64,000 nucleotides of DNA, from positions 124,001 to 188,000 of the forward strand of contig JAIQFS010000002.1 in NCBI GenBank assembly GCA_020073145.1. The letters are read 5' to 3'. This document shows, piece after piece, positions 34,725 through 44,376 of the stretch. This DNA is from Terriglobia bacterium. Its GTDB lineage: Bacteria; Acidobacteriota; Terriglobia; Bryobacterales; Bryobacteraceae. Positions within the stretch are counted from its first letter, which is position 1, and the number at the start of each line of letters is the position of its first letter. The position numbers were made by a program, and so were the translations under genes. The notes under the pieces were generated by a model, which saw nothing but the letters and a program-made list of their open reading frames with translations, did no database searches and was not told the origin of the DNA.

Positions 34725-36358
34725 CCCAGGCGCGCCAATTCGAGCAGCGACGGCTCGGCGGGTGGTGCGGCCTGCTGCAGCGGCAGGGCAATGGTGAAAG
34801 TGGTTCCTTCGCCCACCTTGCTCTGGACTTCAATATCGCCTCCGTGGGCCTGGACGATGCCGTACGAAACCGCCAGCCCCAATCCCACTCCCTTACCCTC
34901 GGGCTTGGTCGTGAAGAACGGGTCAAAGATTTTCTCAAGGTTCTCCGGCTGGATGCCCTCGCCGTTATCGGAAACCCGCAGCACGACAGCGTCGGATCCG
35001 GTTTCGGTGGTGACCGTGACGCGGCCGCCGCCCTTGGGTTGTGCCGCTTCGGTGGCGTTCAGCACCAGGTTCAAGACCACCTGCTGGATTTGAGACTGGT
35101 CGCAGGACACCGCCGGCAGTCCTTCGCGCAGGCGCGTTTCGACCGCCACGTTACTGAGCTTCATCTTGTGCTGCACCAGCGAGAGGGTGGTGGTCACAAT
35201 CTTGTTCAGGTCGGCGGGAGCGCGATGCGGCGTCGAGCGGCGCGAAAAGGCCAGCAGGTCGGAGACGATGCGGCCGACCCGCGTGGTCTCGCTGATCACC
35301 TGGGACAAATACTTGCGGAAGTCGCCAATGCGGTCCGGTGGAATTCCGTCCTCCTTCAACATGCGCTGCAGGAGCATGCTGAGGTTCAACACGCCCGACA
35401 CCGGGTTGTTGATCTCATGCGCCACGCTGGCGGAGAGTTGGCCGAGAGACGCCAGGCGGTTGCTTTGCAGCAGCTTCTGGTGAGCCGTTTTGAGCTGCTC
35501 GGTGCGCTGTTCGACCTTGGTCTCGAGGTTCTGAGTGAACTGATTGATCTCCCCCAGGGCGGTGCGCAGGCGGTCGCGCATCACGTCGAAAGACCGCGCC
35601 AGCTCATCCAGGTCTTCGCTGCCGCTGCCCCCCATGTCGAGAGGCTTGTCGAGCTCCATCTGGCTGATGGCGTGCGTGCCTTCGATCAGCCTCTCAATCG
35701 GCCGGCCGAGGAAACGCCGGGTGAAGTAGATAATGAACAGGCTGATGAGTGCGATCTCCACGCCGGTCACTTTCAGCACGCGCAGTTTCACGGCGGCCAT
35801 CTCGGCGTCGACACTCTCCAGGCCCAGCGACAGGTCCAGCACGCCGAGCACTTTCATAGCTTTCGGATGGGCGTGGCACGCGGCCTGGCTGCACGAAGGC
35901 TCGTTATAGATCGGGGTCACCATGGCCAGCCGGCGGCGGCCGTCGTTCCCGCTAAAGACGCGGACCCGCGAGGGCAGGTCCAGCCGGTACTTCGGCGCGC
36001 CGGGCGCGTGGCACACGGCGCACGTTTCGCTGTGCAGGTCCGTGGTAGCCGTCCGGTCCTCCTGGCTGGTGGAGAACATCACCTGCCCGGCGCGGTTGAA
36101 CATGCGGATGCGGTCGATGCCTTGCTTGAGCGCGATGGTCTCCATGATCTGGTACACCGCCTCGCGATGATCATCGCGCATGGCGTGCCAGGTGGCGCTG
36201 GTGATCCCCTTGGAAAGCTGATCGGCTCCCAGAACCATCACGTTCAGAAGCTGACGTTCCTCGCTCTTCACGTTGACCAGCCCAGAGACCGCCGCCACGA
36301 TGATAACGATCACCGTGATCGAATAGATCAGCTTCCGGGCGAGACGCCTCGGCATCAC
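34721..36358 (-). CDS. Sensor histidine kinase with c-type haem motifs
   Basis: A 545-residue kinase. A transmembrane helix (about 10-28) leads to a periplasmic domain of some 160 residues with two haem-type motifs, CAVCH (113-117) and CSQAACH (156-162, the CX4CH form). A second helix (about 197-213) is followed by a HAMP domain, a coiled coil, the phosphorylated H314 in SVAHEINNP, and the ATPase domain with NLVLNATEA and GVGLGLAVSYGI. It probably senses redox state or a gaseous ligand through a covalently attached haem. The next two genes overlap it, making one operon. Confidence 0.92.
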   Translation of the reverse strand: MMPRRLARKLIYSITVIVIIVAAVSGLVNVKSEERQLLNVMVLGADQLSKGITSATWHAMRDDHREAVYQIMETIALKQGIDRIRMFNRAGQVMFSTSQEDRTATTDLHSETCAVCHAPGAPKYRLDLPSRVRVFSGNDGRRRLAMVTPIYNEPSCSQAACHAHPKAMKVLGVLDLSLGLESVDAEMAAVKLRVLKVTGVEIALISLFIIYFTRRFLGRPIERLIEGTHAISQMELDKPLDMGGSGSEDLDELARSFDVMRDRLRTALGEINQFTQNLETKVEQRTEQLKTAHQKLLQSNRLASLGQLSASVAHEINNPVSGVLNLSMLLQRMLKEDGIPPDRIGDFRKYLSQVISETTRVGRIVSDLLAFSRRSTPHRAPADLNKIVTTTLSLVQHKMKLSNVAVETRLREGLPAVSCDQSQIQQVVLNLVLNATEAAQPKGGGRVTVTTETGSDAVVLRVSDNGEGIQPENLEKIFDPFFTTKPEGKGVGLGLAVSYGIVQAHGGDIEVQSKVGEGTTFTIALPLQQAAPPAEPSLLELARLG

Positions 36359-36387
36359 AGAGTTTAAGGCCCGATTTCATTGTAACT

Positions 36388-36406
36388 CGCTGCGGGGCTT
36401 GCAGCG
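36388..36406 (-). terminator. Small hairpin between NUDIX and kinase genes
   Basis: CGCTGC (36388-36393) and GCAGCG (36401-36406) form a 6-bp stem with a 7-base loop, 19 bases after the NUDIX stop on the minus strand. No T-run follows. It may be a weak terminator or a leader structure for the kinase operon. Confidence 0.3.
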
Positions 36407-36424
36407 ATTTCAGCCCGGGCGGGT

Positions 36425-36943
36425 TTAGGACAACGTCAGTTTTCCGCGCAGAACGGCCAGCAGGAGGATCCCCACATGGTGGGAAAGAGCGAACTCACCC
36501 CCGGCGGTAGCCTGCCAGAGCTGGTCCAGGGAGAGGGTCACGACCTCGATTCCGGGTTCCGGCCGGTGCCCGGCGGCCGGACGGGCTCCGCGGGCCAGGT
36601 AACTCCAGATCCGGTTATTCAGCCGTCCTGAATCCACGAAGAACGATCCCAGCAACTCCACATCGGCCGCGTACCCGGTTTCTTCGAGCAGTTCGCGGCG
36701 CGCCGTCTCGGCCGTCGGCTCCCCCGGGTCGACCAGTCCACTGGGAAGCTCCAGGGTGTACTGCTCGACGGCCGGCCGGTACTGGCGGACGAGCAGCACG
36801 CGCTCGTCCTCGGTCAGCGCCACCACCGCCACATACTCCGGGAGCCGCAGCGAATAATAGGGCGCTTCCCCCGGCTGCATGGTCTTGCCCACCACGTCAA
36901 ACCACGGCGTGGCGAACGCCACCTCGGTTTTGAGCGGCTTCAC
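36425..36943 (-). CDS. NUDIX hydrolase, ADP-ribose pyrophosphatase-like
   Basis: A 172-residue protein starting at GTG 36943, which overlaps the epimerase stop by four bases; a longer frame upstream is not used. The Nudix box G-x5-E-x7-REUxEExGU appears as GLVDPGEPTAETARRELLEE plus TGY. Family members split ADP-ribose and nucleotide sugars. Coupling to an epimerase and a glycosyltransferase suggests that it cleans up or recycles a nucleotide sugar; this is inference. Confidence 0.9.
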   Translation of the reverse strand: MKPLKTEVAFATPWFDVVGKTMQPGEAPYYSLRLPEYVAVVALTEDERVLLVRQYRPAVEQYTLELPSGLVDPGEPTAETARRELLEETGYAADVELLGSFFVDSGRLNNRIWSYLARGARPAAGHRPEPGIEVVTLSLDQLWQATAGGEFALSHHVGILLLAVLRGKLTLS

Positions 36944-37896
36944 GGGCGTTTCTCCAGAATCCGCGGGTTTCGCTCCAGAAAATCCAGCGTGCGGAGAATG
37001 CCCTCGCGAATGGTCAGGTGTGGCTTCCAGCCCAGCGCGCGCATGCGGCTGCAATCGAGGAAGATCCACGGACTGTCGCCCACCCAGCCGCGCGCGCCGC
37101 CCGCGTAGCGCAGTTCAGGGGAAACGCCCAGACGCTCCGAGATCCAGCGGATCGAATCGTTCACTTCGCAATATTCGCCGGCCCCCAGATTGAGGATGTT
37201 GACGGGCTCGGCGGCCTTCTCAATCGCCAGCAGGATGGCGTCGAGGCAATCCTGGACATATAAATAAGACTTGCGCTGGTGGCCGTCCCCCAGGACATCG
37301 AGCCGGTCCGGGTGCGCCCGCAGTTGCCGGTAAAAATCGAGCACGTGGCCGTGCGTGTAGCGCTCCCCGAGGATGGAAACGAAGCGGAAGATCCACGCCT
37401 GGAACCCGTATGCGGCTGAGTAGGCGGAAATCAGCCCCTCCGCCGCCAGCTTCGAGGCGCCATAGAGAGACGTCTGCACCGGAAACGGCGCGGATTCCGG
37501 CGTCGGGAAAACCTCGGCCTCGCCGTAGACCGAGCCCGTGGAAGAGAAGACGATCCGGCGCACCCCGTGCGCGCGCATGCCCTCCAGCACGTTCGACGTA
37601 GCGATCGTGTTGTGCTCCAGATCTTTGCGGGGATGCTCCGGACCGTGGCGCACATCGGCGTTCGCAGCCAGGTGAAAGACAAAGTCCACGCCGGCCAAGG
37701 CTCGTGCCAACACGCCGGTATCGAGCAGGTCGCCTTCCACCAGCCGGAAAGCCGGACAGCGCCGCGCCGCTTCCAGGAATTCGGGAGCGCCGCTGGAAAA
37801 ATTGTCGAAGCCAATCACCTCGTGGCCGGCGGCCAGGAGGCGGTCGGTCAAGTGGCTCCCGATGAATCCCGCCGATCCCGTCACCAGTGCCTTCAC
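36940..37896 (-). CDS. NAD-dependent sugar epimerase/dehydratase
   Basis: A 318-residue extended short-chain dehydrogenase. The Rossmann signature GSAGFIGSH follows the start, and the catalytic Y-x3-K is in LYGASKLAAEG, with a Ser/Thr in FSSTGSVYGEAE. This is the UDP-glucose 4-epimerase-like group, which changes the configuration of, or dehydrates, nucleotide sugars. It overlaps a GT2 gene upstream and a NUDIX gene downstream by four bases each. The product sugar is unknown. Confidence 0.92.
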   Translation of the reverse strand: MKALVTGSAGFIGSHLTDRLLAAGHEVIGFDNFSSGAPEFLEAARRCPAFRLVEGDLLDTGVLARALAGVDFVFHLAANADVRHGPEHPRKDLEHNTIATSNVLEGMRAHGVRRIVFSSTGSVYGEAEVFPTPESAPFPVQTSLYGASKLAAEGLISAYSAAYGFQAWIFRFVSILGERYTHGHVLDFYRQLRAHPDRLDVLGDGHQRKSYLYVQDCLDAILLAIEKAAEPVNILNLGAGEYCEVNDSIRWISERLGVSPELRYAGGARGWVGDSPWIFLDCSRMRALGWKPHLTIREGILRTLDFLERNPRILEKRP

Positions 37897-38621
37897 GAAA
37901 GCCTCCCGCGGAGCCGGTGTTGCAGGCTGATGCGAAGAATATCACGCACGTTGCGCAGGTTGCCGGCCACCAGATCCAGGCGGCTATCGGCGTCGTCCCG
38001 CCAGCGGACGGCAATCTGTTCGACGCGGTACCCTAGACGCCGCGCCAACGCCAGCACCTCCACGTCGAACATATAGCCGTCGATCTGCTGCCGCCGAAAC
38101 AGCTCCGCGGCGGCGGCGCGCTGAAAGAATTTGAACCCGCACTGAGTGTCCCGGATTCCAGGAAGCCCCACGGCGGTTCGCATGAAGAAGTAAAAGCCTT
38201 GCGACCCGACGCGCCGGTACAAGGGCTGGGGACGCTCGATGAGCGCGCCATGGCGAGAGCCCATCACCACTTCCACTCCCTGGTCGAGCCGCGGGCGGAA
38301 CTTATCGAACTCCTCGATGGGCACTTTATTGTCCGCGTCGGCATAGCCGATGATCGCCCCGGTCGCCAGGGCCACTGCCTCGCGGATGCCACGGCCCTTG
38401 CCGCGGCGGGCGTCTTCTCCGATGGCGCGAAGCGCCGGATTGTCGCGGGCCATGATGCGCACCACCTCGCGCGTGCCGTCGGCGCCGTCGGCGGCGACGA
38501 TGATCTCATACCGAAGGCCCCGGGCCCTAAAGTATCGGACCGCGTCGCCGACGGTTTGCGCGATCACGCGCGCTTCGTTATAGGCCGGCAAGATTAGGCT
38601 GATATCGGGATCGGAAGTCAT
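37893..38621 (-). CDS. GT2 glycosyltransferase, dolichyl/undecaprenyl-phosphate sugar synthase type
   Basis: A 242-residue protein starting at ATG 38621. Motifs of family 2 glycosyltransferases are visible: ISLILPAYNEARVIAQTV, a YADADNKVPIEEF block in place of D-x-D, and GSRHGALIERPQPLYRRVGS, as in dolichyl-phosphate beta-glucosyltransferases. There is no C-terminal membrane helix. It would transfer a sugar from a nucleotide donor to a polyprenyl phosphate for envelope glycan or protein glycosylation. First gene of a three-gene operon with an epimerase and a NUDIX hydrolase. Confidence 0.88.
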   Translation of the reverse strand: MTSDPDISLILPAYNEARVIAQTVGDAVRYFRARGLRYEIIVAADGADGTREVVRIMARDNPALRAIGEDARRGKGRGIREAVALATGAIIGYADADNKVPIEEFDKFRPRLDQGVEVVMGSRHGALIERPQPLYRRVGSQGFYFFMRTAVGLPGIRDTQCGFKFFQRAAAAELFRRQQIDGYMFDVEVLALARRLGYRVEQIAVRWRDDADSRLDLVAGNLRNVRDILRISLQHRLRGRLS

Positions 38622-38704
38622 CGGACGCTGCGGACAAAGTCCTATTGTAGCGTCGCCGCTGTCCAACTCCGGCCGGCCCGGCGCCGCAATTGCGTGCTGG
38701 CGGT

Positions 38705-38710
38705 TATACT
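38705..38710 (+). promoter_or_regulatory. -10 element before sdhC
   Basis: TATACT lies 11 bases before the sdhC ATG, so transcription would start about four to five bases before the start codon. No ribosome-binding site is seen between them, and the -35 region is not clear. A leaderless sdhC message is therefore likely. Confidence 0.4.
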
Positions 38711-38721
38711 AGGGTTTCCTC

Positions 38722-39426
38722 ATGAGTTCCGCCGTCGCCTCACCTCTTGACAAGGCCGTAGGCTTCTACCAAGCGCCCATCGGAAAAAAAGCGGTCATGG
38801 CGGTCACCGGCGTAATCTTGTTCGGGTACGTGGTGGCGCACCTTCTGGGAAATCTTCAAATCTATTCGGCGGACCGGCAGCAGATCAACCAGTACGCCGC
38901 ATTCCTTCACGATCCCAGCCACGCCGGGTTCCTGTGGGGGGCGCGCACGTTTCTTTTGGCCGCCGTGCTGCTGCACATGGTTGCGGCGACCCAACTCTGG
39001 ATTCAGAACCGCTCCGCGCGGCCCGTGCGGTACGTGAAGAAGGATGACGTGCCCACGGCCTATGCCGCCCGAACCATGATCTGGAGCGGACCGATCATCG
39101 CCGCCTTCGTGGTTTTTCATGTCCTGCACCTGACCGCGGGGACGGTTCTGCCGCTGCAGGAGTTGGGGCCCAACCGGCCGGACGTACGCGCCAATGTGAT
39201 CGCCGGCTTCCAGCACCCGGCGGTGGCGGGCTTCTATGTCCTGGCCATGCTGCTGCTCTGCCTGCATCTCTACCACGGGGTGTGGAGCATGTTTCAGTCG
39301 GTGGGGGTGAGCCATCCGCGATACACGATCTGGCTGAAGCGCTTCGCGGCCCTCAGCGCGCTGCTCATCGCGCTTGGGAATATCTCGATCCCGGTGGCGG
39401 TGCTGGCCGGGCTATTGACGAACTGA
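38722..39426 (+). CDS. sdhC: Succinate dehydrogenase/fumarate reductase cytochrome b subunit
   Basis: A 234-residue membrane protein with five helices, of the fused cytochrome b558 type used with menaquinone. Histidines in helices 2, 4 and 5 ([28 protein letters not shown]) would bind the two b haems. It anchors the catalytic dimer encoded next. The sdhA start follows eight bases after its stop. Confidence 0.93.
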   Translation: MSSAVASPLDKAVGFYQAPIGKKAVMAVTGVILFGYVVAHLLGNLQIYSADRQQINQYAAFLHDPSHAGFLWGARTFLLAAVLLHMVAATQLWIQNRSARPVRYVKKDDVPTAYAARTMIWSGPIIAAFVVFHVLHLTAGTVLPLQELGPNRPDVRANVIAGFQHPAVAGFYVLAMLLLCLHLYHGVWSMFQSVGVSHPRYTIWLKRFAALSALLIALGNISIPVAVLAGLLTN

Positions 39427-39433
39427 CACTCGA

Positions 39434-41346
39434 ATGGAACTGAATTCCAAGACGCCCACGGGTCCGATTGAAACCCGCTGGGACCGTCATCGCTTCAGCC
39501 TCAAGCTGGTGAACCCGGCCAACAAGCGAAAGCATACGGTGATCGTGGTGGGTACCGGCCTGGCGGGCGGATCGGCGGCCGCTACGCTCGCCGAGCTGGG
39601 CTACAACATCAAATGCTTCTGTTTTCAGGATTCGCCGCGGCGCGCGCACAGCATCGCCGCGCAAGGCGGCATCAATGCGGCCAAGAACTATCACAACGAC
39701 GGCGATAGCGTCTACCGGCTGTTCTACGACACGGTGAAGGGCGGCGATTTTCGTTCGCGCGAATCTAACGTCTATCGCCTGGCCCAGATCAGCGTCAACA
39801 TCATCGACCAGTGCGTGGCCCAGGGCGTGCCCTTCGCGCGCGAGTATTCCGGCTATCTGGATAACCGGTCCTTCGGCGGCGCGCAGGTCTCGCGCACCTT
39901 CTACGCGCGCGGGCAAACGGGCCAGCAGCTGCTGCTGGGCGCTTACCAGGCCCTCGAACGCCAGACCGCCGCCGGTCGCGTACAGATGTTCCCGCGCACC
40001 GAGATGCTCGACCTGATCGTGATCGACGGCCAGGCGCGCGGCATCGTCACGCGCAACCTGGTCACCGGGGCCGTCGAATCGCACATCGCCGACGCGGTGG
40101 TGTTGGGCACGGGCGGCTACGGCAATGTGTACTATCTGTCCACCAACGCCAAAGGCTCGAACGCTACGGCCATCTGGCGGGCTCATAAACGCGGCGCGCT
40201 GTTCGCCAATCCCTGTTACACGCAGATCCACCCCACCTGCATCCCGGTCTCGGGCGACTACCAGTCGAAGCTGACGCTCATGAGCGAATCGCTGCGGAAT
40301 GACGGGCGTGTGTGGGTCCCCGTCAAGAAAGGCGATCACCGCGCGCCCAGCACCATTCCGGAAAATGAGCGCGATTACTACCTGGAACGCCGCTATCCCA
40401 GCTTCGGCAACCTGGTGCCGCGCGACGTGGCGTCGCGCAACTCCAAGGCGGTCTGCGACGAAGGCCGCGGCGTGGGCGAGACCGGCCTGGCGGTGTACCT
40501 GGATTTTCGCGACGCCATCGAGCGGCTGGGCGCCCACGTCATCAAGGAGCGCTACGGCAACCTGTTCGACATGTACGAGCGCATCACCGGCGAGAACCCG
40601 TACACCGTCCCCATGCGCATCTATCCGGCGATTCACTACACCATGGGCGGCCTCTGGGTGGACTACAACCTGATGTCGACCATTCCCGGTTTGTATGTGA
40701 TCGGCGAAGGCAATTTCTCCGACCACGGCGCCAACCGTCTGGGAGCCAGCGCCTTGATGCAAGGGCTGGCGGACGGCTACTTCGTCCTGCCCAATACCAT
40801 CGGCGACTATCTGGCCTCGCACCGGTTCGACGCCGTGGAAGCCGGCCACCCGGCGGTGCGGGAGGCCGAATCGCAGGTGGCGCGCGTGACCCGGCGGCTT
40901 CTGGACGCCAAGGGTAGCCGCTCCGTGGATTCGTTTCATCGCGAGCTCGGCAAGTTGATGTGGGACTACTGCGGGATGTCGCGCACGGCCGGCGGGCTCC
41001 AGGAGGCGCTTTCCAAAATCCCGGGACTGCGCGATCGGTTCTGGAGCGAGGTCAAGGTCCTCGGGAACGGCGAGGAACTGAACCAATCTCTCGAGAAGGC
41101 CGGCCGTGTGGCTGATTTCTTTGAGCTGGCGGAGCTCATCTGCATCGACGCGCTCCACCGCAACGAATCGTGCGGCGGCCATTTTCGCGAGGAATACCAG
41201 ACCCCGGACGGGGAAGCGGCGCGCGAGGACAACGCCTGTTCCTACGTGGCGGCGTGGGAATATCGCGGCGCCGGCGTGGCGCCTGAGCTGCATCAGGAGC
41301 CGCTGTACTTCGAATACGTGCACCCGTCGCAGCGGAGCTACAAGTA

Positions 41347-41347
<1 letters not shown>
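39434..41347 (+). CDS. sdhA: Succinate dehydrogenase flavoprotein subunit
   Basis: A 637-residue flavoprotein. The dinucleotide fold [17 protein letters not shown] is followed by the covalent-FAD region [15 protein letters not shown], the substrate-site segment [10 protein letters not shown], and a C-terminal helical region. The length and position suit a type-B SdhA working in the citric-acid cycle with menaquinone, or a fumarate reductase; the sequence does not decide. It overlaps sdhB by one base (TAATG). Confidence 0.97.
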
Positions 41348-42102
<755 letters not shown>

Positions 42103-42248
42103 GTGGCACCAGGCTCCAGTGGACAAGGCGTCCCGGCGGTTACACCTGTTTCGAGAGTTCTTGATTTTGGGCCGGGAGTTAGCCGGGATGAGTTCGCTCG
42201 GGGCCCCCAACGACGGCGAACCTGAGCACACTTAGCCAAGCTGAACGA

Positions 42249-42620
42249 CTACTGCTTGGCCGGCGCCATCAGATGTTTCAGGTCCAACAGGTGCTGCGGG
42301 TGGAAGGCTTTCTTGGACCACCGGGAGGCGGAATCGAATTCCACACCCGTGAAATAGCCGATTTCCCGGTATTCGCAGTACCGCACCACTCCCGTGAATT
42401 CCTTTTTCGCGCTCCGGGGTTTCGCACTGGGTTGGGAGGACACACACCAGCGAACCTGCACGCCGACTGGAAGCGGCGTTTCCATCTGCAGACAGGCCCC
42501 GGTCACCGAGATGTCTTCCAGAAGGGCCGAGGCCCTGCACCGTTTGCCATCGGGATCTCTCCAGAAGACCTCGACCAAGTCCGCGCATAACATGCGCGTT
42601 TGCGAGCGTCGTTCCTGCAT
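42249..42620 (-). CDS. PilZ-domain protein
   Basis: A 123-residue protein with a single PilZ domain. The N-terminal R-x-x-x-R box is RRSQTRMLC and the second motif (D/N-x-S-x-x-G) is DISVTGACLQ, followed by an acidic beta-barrel and FTGVEFDS. PilZ domains bind cyclic di-GMP and alter motility or secretion. AGGAGG lies just before the ATG, with only two bases of spacing, so the start could be the second Met (residue 10). Confidence 0.8.
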   Translation of the reverse strand: MQERRSQTRMLCADLVEVFWRDPDGKRCRASALLEDISVTGACLQMETPLPVGVQVRWCVSSQPSAKPRSAKKEFTGVVRYCEYREIGYFTGVEFDSASRWSKKAFHPQHLLDLKHLMAPAKQ

Positions 42621-42705
42621 GTCCTCCTATCGGCGGAAGCCCGCCGGAGCTTTATGGCCGACATAAATTGCGCCCTGGGGGACGCGCGGGTTAGCATGGC
42701 CCCAG

Positions 42706-43365
42706 ATGCGTACGGTTTTCGCGGCCGTGCTGATCGCCGTCGTCCTGTCCGGATGTGGACACAAGACGAGGGCCTCCCGCATCCCGCCGCCGCCCGCCGC
42801 CGTGCCGGTGGGGTATACCGAGACCGGCTTAGCCAGTTGGTATGGGTATCCGTACCACGGCCGACGCGCGGCCGATGGTGAGATTTACGATATGGAGCAG
42901 CTCACCGCCGCGCATCGGACCCTCCCGTTCAACGCCTGGGTGCGGGTTTTCAATCTCGACAATCACCGAACTGTCGATGTTCGCATCACCGACCGGGGAC
43001 CGTTCGTGGAGGGCCGCGTGATCGACCTGTCCCATGCTGCCGCGCAAGTCATTCAGATGATTGGGCCTGGCACGGCCCGGGTGCGCCTGCAGGTGACCCG
43101 CCTGCCCGACACGGAGGCCGCGGGCCTGTTTGCCGTGCAAGTCGGCGCCTTCAGCAACCGGCGCCGGGCCGAGCGCCTGCGCCACCGGATGGAATCGCGC
43201 TACGGCCTGGCGCGAGTGGTCGAGCGAGACGGCACATCCGGGCTGTGGCGGGTCCTGGTCGGTTCGGAACCCACCGAAGACAAGGCGGCCGCTCTGGCCC
43301 AACGCATTCGAAAAGATTCTGGTGAGAACACCCCGGCTTTCGTGGTACGAGTAGATGCCGCTTGA
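42706..43365 (+). CDS. rlpA: RlpA-like septal-ring lipoprotein with SPOR domain
   Basis: A 219-residue lipoprotein. The lipobox is LSGC at residues 14-17. A double-psi beta-barrel (GLASWYGYPYHGRRAADGE, RVFNLDNHRTVDVRITDRGP, RVIDLSHAAAQVI) is followed by a C-terminal SPOR domain (FAVQVGAFSNRRRAERL) that binds denuded peptidoglycan at the septum. In Pseudomonas RlpA is a lytic transglycosylase. The next gene begins 12 bases downstream. Confidence 0.93.
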   Translation: MRTVFAAVLIAVVLSGCGHKTRASRIPPPPAAVPVGYTETGLASWYGYPYHGRRAADGEIYDMEQLTAAHRTLPFNAWVRVFNLDNHRTVDVRITDRGPFVEGRVIDLSHAAAQVIQMIGPGTARVRLQVTRLPDTEAAGLFAVQVGAFSNRRRAERLRHRMESRYGLARVVERDGTSGLWRVLVGSEPTEDKAAALAQRIRKDSGENTPAFVVRVDAA

Positions 43366-43377
43366 GTAGGGCCCGCT

Positions 43378-44376
43378 ATGACCCCGTGTGCTCCGGATTG
43401 TACGCATGGCCTGGTAGGCCAGTCGCCCCAGATCGTCTCTATCCGCCGTCTGATTCAGAAGGCCGCCTGTAACCGGTTGCCGGTGCTGCTGTTAGGCGAA
43501 AGCGGCACAGGCAAGGAAGTGGTCGCCCGGGCCATTCATGCGGCCCATCCCCGCGGCCAGTTCGTGCCCATCGATTGCGGCTCTCTCGTCGGCACCCTCA
43601 TGGAGAGCGAGCTCTTCGGCCACACCAAGGGGTCCTTCAGCGGCGCCATCGAGACCAAGAAAGGCCTGGTTGAGCTGGCCGACGGCGGCACCGCCTTCTT
43701 CGACGAGATTGGCGACCTCCCGCTCGACATGCAGGTCAAACTGCTGCGGCTTCTCGAAGCGCGCGAGTTCCGGCCGGTGGGCGCGCTCAAGTGGCACACC
43801 GTGGACCTGAGAATCATCGCCGCCACTCACCGCGATCTCAAAAGCGAAGTCGCGTGCGGCCGCTTCCGCCAGGATCTCTACTACCGCCTGAACGTCTTCG
43901 CCATCCACTTGTCTCCCTTGCGCGAACACAAGGAGGATATCCCTGTGCTGATGGAGCATTTTTTAGAACAGGGGCGGACCGCGGGGCTGCCGGAGTTCCA
44001 CCCCGGCGAGGCGCTGCTCGCGACCCTGCTTTCCTACGAGTGGCCGGGCAATGTGCGCGAGCTCAAGCACTGCCTCGACCGCATGGCCGCGATGCATTCC
44101 GAAGGGGCGCTCCAGATGGCGGGCCTGCCTTCCGCCCTGCAATACCATCAAGCCGCGGCGGGCGCGGAGGTCCCGCCGGATGCGGCTGGCTTGGATTCCG
44201 GCATTGAGTTTACGCGAGCGCCGCAATCTCCGGTCATCTCGCTTCCCGACTGCGAGCGGAAGGCCATCGCCCACGCTCTGACGGCCACGCAAGGCGAGCG
44301 CGGCAAGGCGGCACACATGCTGGGCATCGGGCGCACCACGCTCTACCGCAAGATGAAAGAATACGGGATGAAGTGA
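43378..44376 (+). CDS. Sigma-54 activator without receiver domain
   Basis: A 332-residue regulator consisting of an AAA+ domain and a Fis-type helix-turn-helix (TQGERGKAAHMLGIGRTTLY). Walker A is GESGTGKE and Walker B is FFDEIGD. The sigma-54-contact loop reads GSFSGA instead of GAFTGA, with both central residues conservatively changed. There is no receiver or sensor domain, so activity must be set by expression level or a partner. The next gene, a GT4, begins inside its stop codon (GTGA). Confidence 0.92.
   Translation: MTPCAPDCTHGLVGQSPQIVSIRRLIQKAACNRLPVLLLGESGTGKEVVARAIHAAHPRGQFVPIDCGSLVGTLMESELFGHTKGSFSGAIETKKGLVELADGGTAFFDEIGDLPLDMQVKLLRLLEAREFRPVGALKWHTVDLRIIAATHRDLKSEVACGRFRQDLYYRLNVFAIHLSPLREHKEDIPVLMEHFLEQGRTAGLPEFHPGEALLATLLSYEWPGNVRELKHCLDRMAAMHSEGALQMAGLPSALQYHQAAAGAEVPPDAAGLDSGIEFTRAPQSPVISLPDCERKAIAHALTATQGERGKAAHMLGIGRTTLYRKMKEYGMK

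Noticed and set aside
39365-41323. A 652-codon open frame antisense to sdhA
   Set aside because: Long antisense frames are common in GC-rich DNA because rare stop codons are avoided; the sdhA frame has all family motifs and this one has none.
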